DNA from: Actinomadura syzygii
GTDB lineage: Bacteria > Actinomycetota > Actinomycetes > Streptosporangiales > Streptosporangiaceae
Reading direction: 5' to 3'
Length of the DNA: 64,000 bases
NCBI RefSeq assembly: GCF_008085905.1
Contig: NZ_VSFF01000015.1
Span: 1-64,000, forward strand
Shown here: positions 53,846-62,766 of the stretch, piece by piece
Position numbering within the stretch: position 1 is the stretch's first letter
Layout of the letters: the number at the start of each line of letters is the position of its first letter
Program-made: the position numbers and the translations under genes
Notes under the pieces: model-generated
Database searches by the model: none
What the model saw: only the letters and a program-made list of their open reading frames with translations
Told to the model about the DNA's origin: nothing

Positions 53846-55210
53846 ATGACGCGTATTCACGTTGGAGTGCTGGGAACCACGGTTCTGAGCGTGGGCGGCC
53901 GACCTGTCGGCTTGGCTCCGCTCACCGTCAAGCTGCTCCTCAGGCTTGTCGCCGCGGATGGCGAGGCCATCCCGGCCATGCGGTTGTACAGGGAGGTCTG
54001 GGAGGAGCCGCGAGCCGCGGACACCGGGACGGCCGGGCGGCTCCACCGCACCGAGGTGCAGAAACGGATCCTCGAACTGCGCCGGGCGCTCGGACGAGAC
54101 GAAGCCGCGCGGGTGCTGCTGACCGAACAGGTGCTGAACGGTCGCGGCACCGAGTCCGCCTACCGGCTGGTGCTCGCGGCCGGCCAGCTCGACTGCGCCG
54201 AGTTCGGCGAGCGGGTGAACCGCGCCGCGCACGCCGCGCCCGCCACGGCGGCGGCGCTGCTGACCGGGGCGCTGGAGTTGTGGCGCGGCAGGCCGCTGGC
54301 CGAAGCGGCCGGAGCGGGGTTCGCGGACGCCCTGGCCGAACGGCTGGCGGCGCAGTACGAGACCGCGCGCAGGGAGCTCGTACGCGTCCATCTGGAGCTC
54401 GGGCACCCGGACGCGGCCCTGCCGCTCGCGGAACGCCTGGCCGCCGAGCGTCCGGGCGACGGGGAGGTCGCCCGGACACTGCGGCTGATCCGGGAGCGAC
54501 TGCGGGCGCGTCACGGGGACGAGGTCCTGCGCCGCGAGTTCACCGGTCTCCGGGTGACCGTCACCGTCAAGCGGGGCGACCTGTTCGCCGAGGACGACGC
54601 GAACCTCGTGGTCGGCTTCGGGGACACCTTCGACACCGACACCGCGGACGACGTGGTGATCAGCAGCGAGAGCGTGCAGGGCCAGTTGCTGCACCGCGTC
54701 TACGGGAGCGACCGGGAGTTGCTCGACAAGGAGCTGCGCAGGGCGCTGCGGCGGGTCGCCCCGGTGGGCCGGGAGAGCCCGAGGTTCAAGCCGAGAGGCA
54801 AGCGCCTGCGGTACCCGGTCGGCACGGTCGTGCCGCTGACCCTGTCGGGGCGCAGGGTCTTCGCCACCGTGCACTGCCGGCAGGGCCTCGACCTGGCCAC
54901 CGTCTCCACCCCGGAGGACCTGCGGCTCTGCCTGGAGCGGCTGTGGGAGTCCGTCGACGTGCACGGGCTGCTCAAGCCGGTCGCGACACCGCTGCTCGGG
55001 GCCGGGCTGGCCCGGCTGCGCGAGCTGGGCCGCGAGCAGATCATGATCTTGATCATCGCCTCCTACCTGCGGGCGTGCCGGGTCCGCCCGGTGGCACCGG
55101 AGCTGCGGATCGTGCTGCGCCCCGACGACCTGGCCCGGATCCGCCTCACCGACGTCGCCCGCTTCGTCGAGGCGCTCGGCCATGACGGGCTGCCCGGGGA
55201 GAACGCGTGA
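53846..55210 (+). CDS. SARP-type DNA-binding/BTAD protein fused to a ThsA-type Macro domain
   Basis: A 454-residue fusion. Residues about 1-95 form a winged helix of the SARP type (IHVGVLGTTVLSVGGRPVG onward, RTEVQKRILELRRALG); about 100-235 form a BTAD-like helical domain. From about 238 the sequence changes to VTVKRGDLFAEDDANLVVGF, FDTDTADDVVISSESVQGQL, YPVGTVVPL, then TPLLGAGLARLREL and ELRIVLRPDD, which I read as the Macro domain found in some Thoeris ThsA proteins, a likely ADP-ribose or cyclic-ADPR-type ligand sensor. The gene is coupled (four-base overlap) to the CATRA-TIR gene. A ligand-controlled transcription switch is the inferred role. Confidence 0.82.
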   Translation: MTRIHVGVLGTTVLSVGGRPVGLAPLTVKLLLRLVAADGEAIPAMRLYREVWEEPRAADTGTAGRLHRTEVQKRILELRRALGRDEAARVLLTEQVLNGRGTESAYRLVLAAGQLDCAEFGERVNRAAHAAPATAAALLTGALELWRGRPLAEAAGAGFADALAERLAAQYETARRELVRVHLELGHPDAALPLAERLAAERPGDGEVARTLRLIRERLRARHGDEVLRREFTGLRVTVTVKRGDLFAEDDANLVVGFGDTFDTDTADDVVISSESVQGQLLHRVYGSDRELLDKELRRALRRVAPVGRESPRFKPRGKRLRYPVGTVVPLTLSGRRVFATVHCRQGLDLATVSTPEDLRLCLERLWESVDVHGLLKPVATPLLGAGLARLRELGREQIMILIIASYLRACRVRPVAPELRIVLRPDDLARIRLTDVARFVEALGHDGLPGENA

Positions 55211-56904
55211 GCGAGGTCCTGGACCAGCAGTTCGTCGTCCACCTCTACGCGCCCACCGACGGGCCCGGCTCCGGCGCCGCCTACCGGGCGCTGACCGGGA
55301 TCTGGCGGGGCTGCCGCCTGCTGCTCCACATGACCGAACCGGTGCCCGGCACCGGGCTGCCGCACGTGCTGCCGGGCGATCCGGGCGCGCTGCCCCAGGA
55401 CGGGGAGACGGCCGTCGCGGCGCAGGAGCGCCCGGGGGCCGACTGCCAGGCCGTGCTGCGCCGCCATCACGACCTGCTCAACCTGTCGGTGGCGCTCGCG
55501 CCTTCCGAGGCGCACGGGGACGAAACCTGGTGGCGGACGCTGGACGGGCAGTGGGAGGCGATCACCGCCGAGCACGCTCCGGCGCTGCTCGGCGAGGCCC
55601 GGCTGTTCCTCGCGCGGGTGGACGCGGAGGATCGCATCCGCACCGCCGCACCGTCCCTCTACCGGCGCCTCGGCTCCCTCCTGCCCGACACCGCCCATGA
55701 CCCGGACGCCCCGGACCGGGGAATCCCGGCCGGGGACGGGCTGGCCCTGTGGGAGACCATGGCGCAGCCCGACGAGCGCCTCGTCCGGAGGTTCGTCCTC
55801 GCGATCGCCCCGGACGCCGACCCGGCCGCCAGCGCGTGGGTCTGGTCGCGCGGCGACACAGCGATCCCCCCGCTGGCCCGCTACCTGCTGCACGCCGCCA
55901 AGCTCCGCTACCAGCTCCGCGTCTGGCAGCGGGACGGCCAGGCCCGCCGGCTGAAGGCGGCTCTGGACACGCTGGGCGACGAACTCGTCCGGCTCGGCGC
56001 GGCCGAACCGGTTCTGGCGGAGCTGCTGCGGCTGCGCAGGCTCGACGCCCGGTTCCTGCTCGCCGACCTGCGGGAGATGCGCCGCTCCGTGGAGATCGCC
56101 GCCGCCAACCTCGGCCGCGCCTCAGGCCACCCGGCGCCGGGGCCCGCGACGACGCGCGGCCCGTTCGCCGACGACGCGGCCCTGGCGCACCGGTTCCTGG
56201 AGCGGCTGGACGACGAGACCGCCTACCTCACGATCTCGGCCGACCGTGCCGAGATCGTCGTCGACCTCGACCAGGCCGGGCGGACGCCGCCCGGGCGTCC
56301 CGCCGAGCCCGTGCCCGCTACGGAGCCAACGCCGCCGCCGGTCCGCGACCGGACGCGCGACGTCTTCGTCGTCCACGGCCGGGACGAAGCCGCCCGCGTG
56401 GCCGTCTTCGAGCTCCTGCGGGCGCTCGGGCTGCGCCCGCTGGAGTGGGAGGACCTGGTCGCCATGACCGGAAAGCCCTCCCCGTTCCTCGGCGAGGTCA
56501 TCGCGCACGCGATGCCGCTCGCCCAGGCCGTCGTGGTGCTGATGACCCCCGAGGACGTCGTGCGCCTCCACCCCGACCTCCGCGATCCGCACGACGACGG
56601 CGCCGAGAACGGCCCGGTCATGCAGGCCAGGCCGAACGTGCTGCTGGAACTCGGCATGGCCCTCGCCGTGCACCCGGACCGGACGCTGATCCTCCTCGCC
56701 GGGGACCAGCGCCCGGTCACCGACGTCGGCGGCCGCAACTACGTGCGGATCCGGCGCGACTCCGGCTTCCGCGAGAAGATCGCCAACCGGCTGCGGCTGG
56801 CGGGCTGCCCCATCGCCCCGGCCGGGCCGGGCTGGCGGTCGGCGGGCGACTTCTCCGCGCTGGAGGCGCTGCGGCGCGTCCCCCGCGGGGACGGCCCCGC
56901 CTGA
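55207..56904 (+). CDS. CATRA protein fused to a CAP12/Pycsar-type TIR-like domain
   Basis: A 565-residue fusion. Residues about 1-310 match what I know as the CATRA (caspase- and TPR-repeat-associated) domains: VVHLYAPTDGPGSGAAYRAL, TEPVPGTGLPHVLPG, DLLNLSVALAP, then SAWVWSRGDTAIPPLARYLL followed by HAAKLRYQLRVW. A Pro-rich linker leads to a TIR-like domain from about 383: DVFVVHGRDEAARVAVFELL, EVIAHAMPLAQAVVVLMTPED and the conserved RPNVLLELGMAL with its Glu. Such TIR-like domains bind or cleave NAD or cyclic nucleotides in anti-phage systems. Most CATRA proteins lack this fusion. It ends 22 bp from the convergent AAA+ gene. Confidence 0.82.
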   Translation: MSEVLDQQFVVHLYAPTDGPGSGAAYRALTGIWRGCRLLLHMTEPVPGTGLPHVLPGDPGALPQDGETAVAAQERPGADCQAVLRRHHDLLNLSVALAPSEAHGDETWWRTLDGQWEAITAEHAPALLGEARLFLARVDAEDRIRTAAPSLYRRLGSLLPDTAHDPDAPDRGIPAGDGLALWETMAQPDERLVRRFVLAIAPDADPAASAWVWSRGDTAIPPLARYLLHAAKLRYQLRVWQRDGQARRLKAALDTLGDELVRLGAAEPVLAELLRLRRLDARFLLADLREMRRSVEIAAANLGRASGHPAPGPATTRGPFADDAALAHRFLERLDDETAYLTISADRAEIVVDLDQAGRTPPGRPAEPVPATEPTPPPVRDRTRDVFVVHGRDEAARVAVFELLRALGLRPLEWEDLVAMTGKPSPFLGEVIAHAMPLAQAVVVLMTPEDVVRLHPDLRDPHDDGAENGPVMQARPNVLLELGMALAVHPDRTLILLAGDQRPVTDVGGRNYVRIRRDSGFREKIANRLRLAGCPIAPAGPGWRSAGDFSALEALRRVPRGDGPA

Positions 56905-56926
56905 ACCCGGCCGGGACGGCGGTCGA

Positions 56927-57889
56927 TCAGGGCGCCGTGGGGACCGCGTCCGCGCCGACGCGCTCCACCGACACCACCCGGGGCGGCTCCGCCGGGGCCT
57001 TGCCGACCTCGGCCCTGGCCTGCGTGATGGCGACGATCTCGGCGAGCAGGTCCTCGGTGCGCAGCACCCGGTCGGCACCCGTCCGGCAGACCGCGCGGGT
57101 CGCCGCCGACGTCACCGCGTTGACCATGTCGCCGCCGCTCAGCCCGTCCGAGGACGCGGCCAGGGCGGCGACATCGAGCGGTTCGGCGCGCGGCACCTCG
57201 GCCGGGACGAGCGAGGCCCACAGCCGGCGGCGGGTCGGGTCGTCGGGAAGCTCGAAGCGGACGTGCACCAGGATCCGGCGGACGAACGCCGCGTCGTAGT
57301 TGCGGGGGAAGTTGGTGGTGAACACGACCAGCCCGGCGAAGTCGTCAAGCTGCGACAGCATGACCGCGCGGGACACGTTCACGCTGTGGTCGGAACTCTG
57401 CGTGACGTTGCTGAGGCGGCTGCCGAGGATGGAGTCCGCCTCGTTGAAGACCAGCACGGCCTGCTGCCGATCGGCCTCGCGGAAGCACGCCACGATGTTC
57501 TTCGGGGTGTCCCCCACGTACTTGGACTCGATCTCGGCGTAGTTCACGTCGATGAGCGGGCTACCGCGGCGCGCCGCGATCGCCTCGGCGGCCAGGGACT
57601 TGCCGGTCCCCGACGGCCCGTAGAAGTTGAGCGCGGCGCCCGACCGGTAGGGGTCGATCTTCCGCAGGTTCCACTCCCGGTACAGGACGTCGTGGTGGTC
57701 GGCCTGGGCCATGGCCAGCTCGATCCGGTCCCGTACCGACTCCGGGACCACCAGGTCGTCCATCGAACGTCGCGGCTTGCGGGCGGCGAACGACGACGGC
57801 TGCTGCTGCGGCTGCTGCTCGTCCGCGTCCGCGGGCTGCGGGCCGGGCGCCGTCCGGTGGCCCACGGGTACCTCGGTCCAGTTGCGCAT
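56927..57889 (-). CDS. AAA+ ATPase of the CATRA island
   Basis: A 320-residue AAA+ protein. A Gln/Pro-rich N-terminal tail (residues 1-40) precedes Walker A GPSGTGKS at 91-98; the Walker B is VLVFNEADSIL, with Asn where Asp is usual (149-152, NEAD). The sensor region FTTNFPRNYDAAFVRRI and the arginine-finger segment are intact. Related single-AAA proteins remodel protein partners. A TAGGAG ribosome site precedes the ATG at 57889, 8 bp after the preceding stop. Last gene of the minus-strand operon. Confidence 0.88.
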   Translation of the reverse strand: MRNWTEVPVGHRTAPGPQPADADEQQPQQQPSSFAARKPRRSMDDLVVPESVRDRIELAMAQADHHDVLYREWNLRKIDPYRSGAALNFYGPSGTGKSLAAEAIAARRGSPLIDVNYAEIESKYVGDTPKNIVACFREADRQQAVLVFNEADSILGSRLSNVTQSSDHSVNVSRAVMLSQLDDFAGLVVFTTNFPRNYDAAFVRRILVHVRFELPDDPTRRRLWASLVPAEVPRAEPLDVAALAASSDGLSGGDMVNAVTSAATRAVCRTGADRVLRTEDLLAEIVAITQARAEVGKAPAEPPRVVSVERVGADAVPTAP

Positions 57890-57897
57890 TGCGGCTC

Positions 57898-58215
57898 CTA
57901 AAGGTCCTGAAGGAAGTCGATGTTCACCTGATCGTGCTGTTCGAGCAGCGCCCTGACCTGCGGGTCGTCGATCTGGTCGAGGGTGAGCGTCTCCTCGGAG
58001 ACGGTCTCGGGGACGGCGGCCGTCCGGACGACGACGCGGCGGCGGATCCCGACGGCGACCCGGTCCAGGACGATCACCGCTTCCAGCAGGGCGCCCTTGT
58101 CCAGGTTGCGAGCGCGCAGCCAGTTCATGACCTCCGTCCGGACGGTGTCCCAGAACGCGACAGCCGCCCCGGCCCCGAGCGCGGCCGCCACGAGACCGAC
58201 CACGAGCCAGATCAC
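57898..58215 (-). CDS. Small membrane-anchored protein of the CATRA island
   Basis: A 105-residue protein: an N-terminal transmembrane helix (VIWLVVGLVAAALGAGAAVAF) and a charged soluble part ending with an acidic helix (EETLTLDQIDDPQVRALLEQ). The GTG at 58215 overlaps the preceding stop by four bases. No family recognised. Unlike its three neighbours it lacks the WE[DE]xP motif. A role as membrane tether or partner of the AAA+ ATPase is inferred. Confidence 0.75.
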   Translation of the reverse strand: MIWLVVGLVAAALGAGAAVAFWDTVRTEVMNWLRARNLDKGALLEAVIVLDRVAVGIRRRVVVRTAAVPETVSEETLTLDQIDDPQVRALLEQHDQVNIDFLQDL

Positions 58216-58652
58216 GCGGCTGCCCGCCAGCTGCGCAGAGCCGGGGACGCCCCGTTCCGGAGCAGGTCGGCGCGGACGCCCTGCGGCACGTCCTCCCACG
58301 GCAGCGACAGCCGCGCGGTGGACCGCGCGCCGCCCTCGTCGTCGACGACCACGGTGGCGGCGACCGCGCCGTCCGCGCCGCTCTCGAAGGCCAGGTCGAC
58401 CGCGCCGATCGCGCGGTCGATGCGCTCCCGCAGCACCGAGTCGCCGTTCTCGGCCAGTGCGGCGTGCAGCGCCTCGGCGGTGACTCCGAAGCGGTCGGTC
58501 CACTCGCTCTCGTACGCCTGGGCGACCACCCGGCCGAGCTCGTCGACGCGCGGCCGCGCGACCCACCGGCGGCGGGCCCACCACAGCGCCGCCGCTCCGA
58601 CGAGAGCGGCACAGAGAAGGATCTTCAAGTCGTCGTCCTCCGTCCAGGACAT
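58212..58652 (-). CDS. Membrane-anchored WE[DE]xP-motif protein A
   Basis: A 146-residue protein with one transmembrane helix (ILLCAALVGAAALWW) near the N terminus, a helical middle and a C-terminal domain reading VVVDDEGGARSTARLSL then PWEDVPQGVRADLLRNG. The tryptophan-glutamate-proline motif recurs in the two genes upstream. The ATG at 58652 shares one base with the preceding stop (TGATG). No known family; cytoplasmic domain probably anchored to the membrane. Confidence 0.78.
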   Translation of the reverse strand: MSWTEDDDLKILLCAALVGAAALWWARRRWVARPRVDELGRVVAQAYESEWTDRFGVTAEALHAALAENGDSVLRERIDRAIGAVDLAFESGADGAVAATVVVDDEGGARSTARLSLPWEDVPQGVRADLLRNGASPALRSWRAAA

Positions 58653-59125
58653 CAGAGGGCCTCGCTCAGCAACTGGTCGCGGGTCTTGGTGACGTCGAAC
58701 TCGCTGTCGTGCAGCCCGTTCGACAGGGCCTGGGCACGGACCTCCTTCGGCAGCTCCTCCCAGGCGAGCCTCTGCTCGGTGACGACCCTGACCACCGGCT
58801 TCTCGCCCTGCTCCAGCGTGCGGAGGTAGGAGGTGATCCGGACGGCCCATTCGTCGTTGACCGTCTCGACGAACTTGGCCGTCTCGTGCAGCAGCACCTT
58901 GCGCAACCGCCGCCAGGCGTCGCGGACCAGGCGCCGCATGTCGACGGCGATCCCGTCGAGGTTCTGGAAGGCGAGCCGGACGGCCTCGGCGAGCTCGGGG
59001 ATGTTGCGGTCGACCCACGGCAGCAGGTGCTCGCGCGTCCAGCCCATGATCTCCGGCCAGAAGTACACCGCGACCGCGGCGACCGCCGTCCCCAGCAGGG
59101 GGACGAGAATCAGGACGAGTGGCAT
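58652..59125 (-). CDS. Membrane-anchored WE[DE]xP-motif protein B
   Basis: A 157-residue protein: an N-terminal hydrophobic helix (VLILVPLLGTAVAAVAVYF), an amphipathic helical middle (LAEAVRLAFQNLDGIAVDM) and a C-terminal segment VVTEQRLAWEELPKEVRAQAL with the shared motif. No signal-peptidase site is clear, so it is probably an uncleaved anchor. Neighbouring genes on both sides are coupled to it (12 bp upstream, one-base overlap downstream). Confidence 0.78.
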   Translation of the reverse strand: MPLVLILVPLLGTAVAAVAVYFWPEIMGWTREHLLPWVDRNIPELAEAVRLAFQNLDGIAVDMRRLVRDAWRRLRKVLLHETAKFVETVNDEWAVRITSYLRTLEQGEKPVVRVVTEQRLAWEELPKEVRAQALSNGLHDSEFDVTKTRDQLLSEAL

Positions 59126-59137
59126 GTGGCGTCCTCC

Positions 59138-59704
59138 TCAGGTTCGCGGCTTGGCCGGGTAGAGCTGGTAGCGGACGGTCCGGGCGTCGCCGGTCAGGAT
59201 CCGCTCGCGGGACCGGTCCGGCAGGTCCTCCCAGCCGAACTCCTGGGTGACCTTCCGGGAGACCGGGGCGCCGTCGCGCGCCCGGTAGACGATCTCCGCG
59301 CTGCGGCGGCACCGGCGGCCCCGCGGCACCTGGTAGGTCACGGTGATCCACACCAGGCCGGAGCGCAGCAGCGCGAGCTGGGCGGCGTCGGGTGCGGGCT
59401 GGCCGGCGACGAGCAGGCGAGCCGACGAGTCGTCGCACAGCTCCGCCAGCGCCCGGAACGCCTCCGGGACGGACATGCCGAAGACCTCCGCGACCTGCCC
59501 GGCGAGGGCGTCGTAGACGACGGCCACCTCCGCCATGTCGCCTTCGGCGAGCTCCTTCTGCGCCTCGCTCAGCACACGGCCCAGCAGGTCGAGTCCGTAG
59601 GCGATCGCAAGGTCCGGACGGCGGTCGGCGTCGAGGCTCTCCCGCGCCTGTTGGAGGTAGCCCTTGGCCGTGTTGATGAGCGGGCTCAGCGGTGATTCCT
59701 TCAT
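59138..59704 (-). CDS. Soluble WE[DE]xP-motif protein C
   Basis: A 188-residue protein without a transmembrane helix. The N-terminal half is helical (YLQQARESLDADRRPDLAIA, a TPR-like pattern), the C-terminal half ends TQEFGWEDLPDRSRERILTG, sharing the motif of proteins A and B. The ATG at 59704 has no strong ribosome site but is 65 bp after the CHAT gene stop. Function unknown; probably a partner or substrate of the CHAT protease or AAA+ ATPase. Confidence 0.75.
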   Translation of the reverse strand: MKESPLSPLINTAKGYLQQARESLDADRRPDLAIAYGLDLLGRVLSEAQKELAEGDMAEVAVVYDALAGQVAEVFGMSVPEAFRALAELCDDSSARLLVAGQPAPDAAQLALLRSGLVWITVTYQVPRGRRCRRSAEIVYRARDGAPVSRKVTQEFGWEDLPDRSRERILTGDARTVRYQLYPAKPRT

Positions 59705-59769
59705 AGGACGATCGGAGCATCGCGGCCGCTTCCCGCGCAGGCCCCCCGGTGCTTCCGGAGTGCTTCCGA

Positions 59770-62766
59770 TCAGGCGCCGTGGTGGACGTGCGCCGCCCAC
59801 AGCCCCGGGGCCCGCGGGTAGTCGTCGCGTACCGCCCTGACCGCGTGGTGCAGCGCGTGCGGGACCCGCTCGGGGTCGAGCCGCCCGTCCTGGACCGACC
59901 CGCCGTACACCGCGGCGGCGATCCGGGCGGCGATCCGGTCGCTGACGCTCCACAGCGTCCCCACCACCTGCGGGTATCCGGCGAGTTGGAACCCGGCGGC
60001 GAGGTGGACGGCCTCGTCCGCCAGCCCGACCCGCGTCCCGGCGGTCTCGCACGCCGACAGGTAGGCGAACCGGGCGGCGCCGAGGTCGAGCCGGGCGATC
60101 GAGGCCAGGGTGAGCGGCGCCCCCTCGGCGAGCACGATGCCGCTCGACATCGGCGACCCGAGGTCGGTGCGGGCGTGGCAGGCGAAGTGCGCGACCTCGA
60201 AGCGCGGAAGCGCCGCCAGCAACTCGTCCCTGACCGCGTCGCCGCCGCCGAGGACCCGGGCGCCGGGGAGCAGCCCGGCGACGGCGGCCGTCTCCCGCCG
60301 CACCCCCGGCAGCGGCGGCTGCCCCGCCGCCTCCGGCACGGCCACGACCAGCGCCCGTCCAGCGGCGGGCTCGGCGGTCCGGCGCGAGCGCGCGTGGACG
60401 AGCGAACGGACCGTCGGCGTGTACGAGGAGACCACCCGGTCCAGCACGCTGGCGCCGCCGCCGTCGAGGTGCCGTCCGGCGGCGTGCAGGGGCAGCAGGG
60501 AGAGCGGCCCCACCGGCGTCCACCACAGCCGCGTTCCCGGCGCGGGGGCGACGGCGTCGAGCACGGGCTCGGCGATCGTGTCCCACAGCCAGGCGAGCAG
60601 GTCCAGCAGGTGCTCCTGCGGGACGTCGCCCCCGCGGAGGTAGCTGGCCCAGGCGTCGGCCTGGGCGCCGTCGAGCCCCGGCAGCGGAACGGAACGGACC
60701 CCCGCGCGGTCGAGGATCAGCGCGTCCGCCCGGGCGGCGGAACAGGTCACGATGACGACGGGTTCGTCCGTCATCCCCGCGCGGAGATCCGCCAGCCTCG
60801 GCCGGCCGAGGAAGCCCTCCAGCCCCGGCACCCGGCGGATGCGGGCCAGCAGGTCGTCCCAGCGGTCGGCGTCCGCGCGCCGGGTCTCGGCCGCGGCGAG
60901 CACCGCGGCGTGCTCGCGCCCGGCGGCCGCCGGCTCGGCGAGCCGGTCGCGCAGCAGGGCCATCTCCCCGGCCAGGTCGGGACGGATCCTCGCCAGGTCG
61001 CGTCCCCTGGAGCCGATGGCCTCGGCGAGCAGGACGCCGCGCGCCTGCTCCAGCAGTTCGACCGCGCGCTCCGGACGGCCCGCCGCGAGCGCCGCCGCGG
61101 CCGACTCGGCCGCCAGGCCGTGGTGGCGTTCGAGGCCCCGCTCGCGAGCCCCGCGGACGAGGGAGCGCGGCGCGATCCGGGGCAGCAGGTCGATCGACCG
61201 CTCCAGCGCGCCCAGCGCCGCCGCCGGACGTCCCGCCCTGGTGTGCGCGAGCGCCAGGGCCCGGCCGCAAGCGACCCGGTCGTACGGTTGCGCCCCCTCG
61301 GCGGCCAGGCCGCCGGCGAGCACGTCCGCGACCTCGGGAAGGGGGGTGCTACCGGCCAGTTCGTGCGCACGGAGCAGGATCGTTCCAAGCACCAGCGCCA
61401 CGGAGGGCCACCACCGGTGGCCCTCCGGAATCACCCCGACCGCCTCTCTCGCGTGCTCGACCGCCTCGGCGATCGCCTTCTCCTCGCCGGGCGACCAGGT
61501 CGTCTTCTGCAGCGCCCAGGCGAGGGTGGCCAGCATGCGCCCGCGCTCCTCGCCGGTCGTGCCGACGAGGGCGCGACGGGCCGCGTCGACGTTCTCCCTG
61601 CGCTCAGCCGGGTTCCAGGCGACCGTGTCGTCCTGGACGCCCAGGGCCGCGGCCAGCGTGTCGAGGAAAATGGCGCGCCGGGGGCCGTCGCCCGCCAGCC
61701 GCACGGCCTCCCGCGCTCTCTCGATCGCCTCCTGGCGGGCACCGGGCTCGTGAAGCACCTCATGGCGCGCACGCAGGACGATGCTGAGATTGTTCAGCAG
61801 CGGCGCGTAGGACGGGCTCTCCGGGGCGGTGTCCGCGAGGGCGTTCCGGACCGCGTCCAGCGCGTCGTCGAGCAGCTCCGCCTCCCCCGTGTGATCGAAG
61901 AGCATCAGCAGGGTCTCGCTGAGCGCGGAGCGGCATCCCGCGCGGTCCGGGTGGCCGTGCGGCAGCGCGTCCAGGGCCTTGCCGGTGACGTCCACCGCCT
62001 CTCGCAGCAGCGCCGTCTCCGCGGTGAGACGGAACAGCCCTCTGAGATGCATGGCGAGATTGCGCCTGTGGCCCGGCAGGTCGTGATGGGTCGGCGGAGT
62101 GGCGGCGACCGCCGCGCGCGCTAGCTCTACGGCCTCGCTCCGCGCCGCGCGATCGCCGGTGTGATCCGCCAGCGACGACACGGCGTTCGCCGTGATGTTG
62201 AGATAGGCGGACCGGTGAGGATCGCGGGGGTCACTGCCGGCGAGCCCCTCCCTGGCCCAGGCCACCGCACGGCGCAGGTCGTCCGGACGGCCCCGGCGCT
62301 GGTACCGCGCCATGTGGTGCGCCGCCAGGCTGATCAGGTACATGGGCTTGCCAGGCGCAGCCTCCGCAGCCTCGCGGCCCACAGCGCACGCCTCGTCAAG
62401 CGCGGACTCGTCGCCCGTCCGATCGTGGAGGCCGCGCAGCCTGGTCCCCAGGTTGTGCAGGTACGCCGCGCGGCGGGGATCACCGGGCGGGCAGGCGGCC
62501 ACGGCCTCGCGCTCCAGGCGGACCGCCTCGCGCAGCGCGGCGGCGTCACCGGTGAGCTGGTAGCGCCGGTGCAGGTGGGAGGCGAGATGCCCCAACATGA
62601 CCGGCCGCCGCGGATCACCGTCCGGCAGGGCGGCGAGAGCGGCGAAGCCGTTGTCCACCGCCAGGTCGAGCGCTCGCGGCTCCTGCGTCCTTTCGAACTC
62701 CAGACGCCACCGAAAGCTCTCGCCGTGCACGGTGGACGCGTGCTCCGGCGGCCCCTGGCGGCTCAC
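59770..62766 (-). CDS. TPR-CHAT caspase-like protease
   Basis: A 998-residue protein. The N-terminal two thirds are repeated helical hairpins of the tetratricopeptide type (for example LGHLASHLHRRYQLTGDAAA and YLHNLGTRLRGLHDRTGD). The C-terminal CHAT domain (about 700-998) has the catalytic His in VAHFACHARTD (about residue 863) and catalytic Cys in YLSACETAG (about 905). CHAT proteases act as peptidases in bacterial conflict systems and gasdermin-type immunity. The GTG at 62766 overlaps the small-protein stop by four bases. Confidence 0.93.
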   Translation of the reverse strand: MSRQGPPEHASTVHGESFRWRLEFERTQEPRALDLAVDNGFAALAALPDGDPRRPVMLGHLASHLHRRYQLTGDAAALREAVRLEREAVAACPPGDPRRAAYLHNLGTRLRGLHDRTGDESALDEACAVGREAAEAAPGKPMYLISLAAHHMARYQRRGRPDDLRRAVAWAREGLAGSDPRDPHRSAYLNITANAVSSLADHTGDRAARSEAVELARAAVAATPPTHHDLPGHRRNLAMHLRGLFRLTAETALLREAVDVTGKALDALPHGHPDRAGCRSALSETLLMLFDHTGEAELLDDALDAVRNALADTAPESPSYAPLLNNLSIVLRARHEVLHEPGARQEAIERAREAVRLAGDGPRRAIFLDTLAAALGVQDDTVAWNPAERRENVDAARRALVGTTGEERGRMLATLAWALQKTTWSPGEEKAIAEAVEHAREAVGVIPEGHRWWPSVALVLGTILLRAHELAGSTPLPEVADVLAGGLAAEGAQPYDRVACGRALALAHTRAGRPAAALGALERSIDLLPRIAPRSLVRGARERGLERHHGLAAESAAAALAAGRPERAVELLEQARGVLLAEAIGSRGRDLARIRPDLAGEMALLRDRLAEPAAAGREHAAVLAAAETRRADADRWDDLLARIRRVPGLEGFLGRPRLADLRAGMTDEPVVIVTCSAARADALILDRAGVRSVPLPGLDGAQADAWASYLRGGDVPQEHLLDLLAWLWDTIAEPVLDAVAPAPGTRLWWTPVGPLSLLPLHAAGRHLDGGGASVLDRVVSSYTPTVRSLVHARSRRTAEPAAGRALVVAVPEAAGQPPLPGVRRETAAVAGLLPGARVLGGGDAVRDELLAALPRFEVAHFACHARTDLGSPMSSGIVLAEGAPLTLASIARLDLGAARFAYLSACETAGTRVGLADEAVHLAAGFQLAGYPQVVGTLWSVSDRIAARIAAAVYGGSVQDGRLDPERVPHALHHAVRAVRDDYPRAPGLWAAHVHHGA

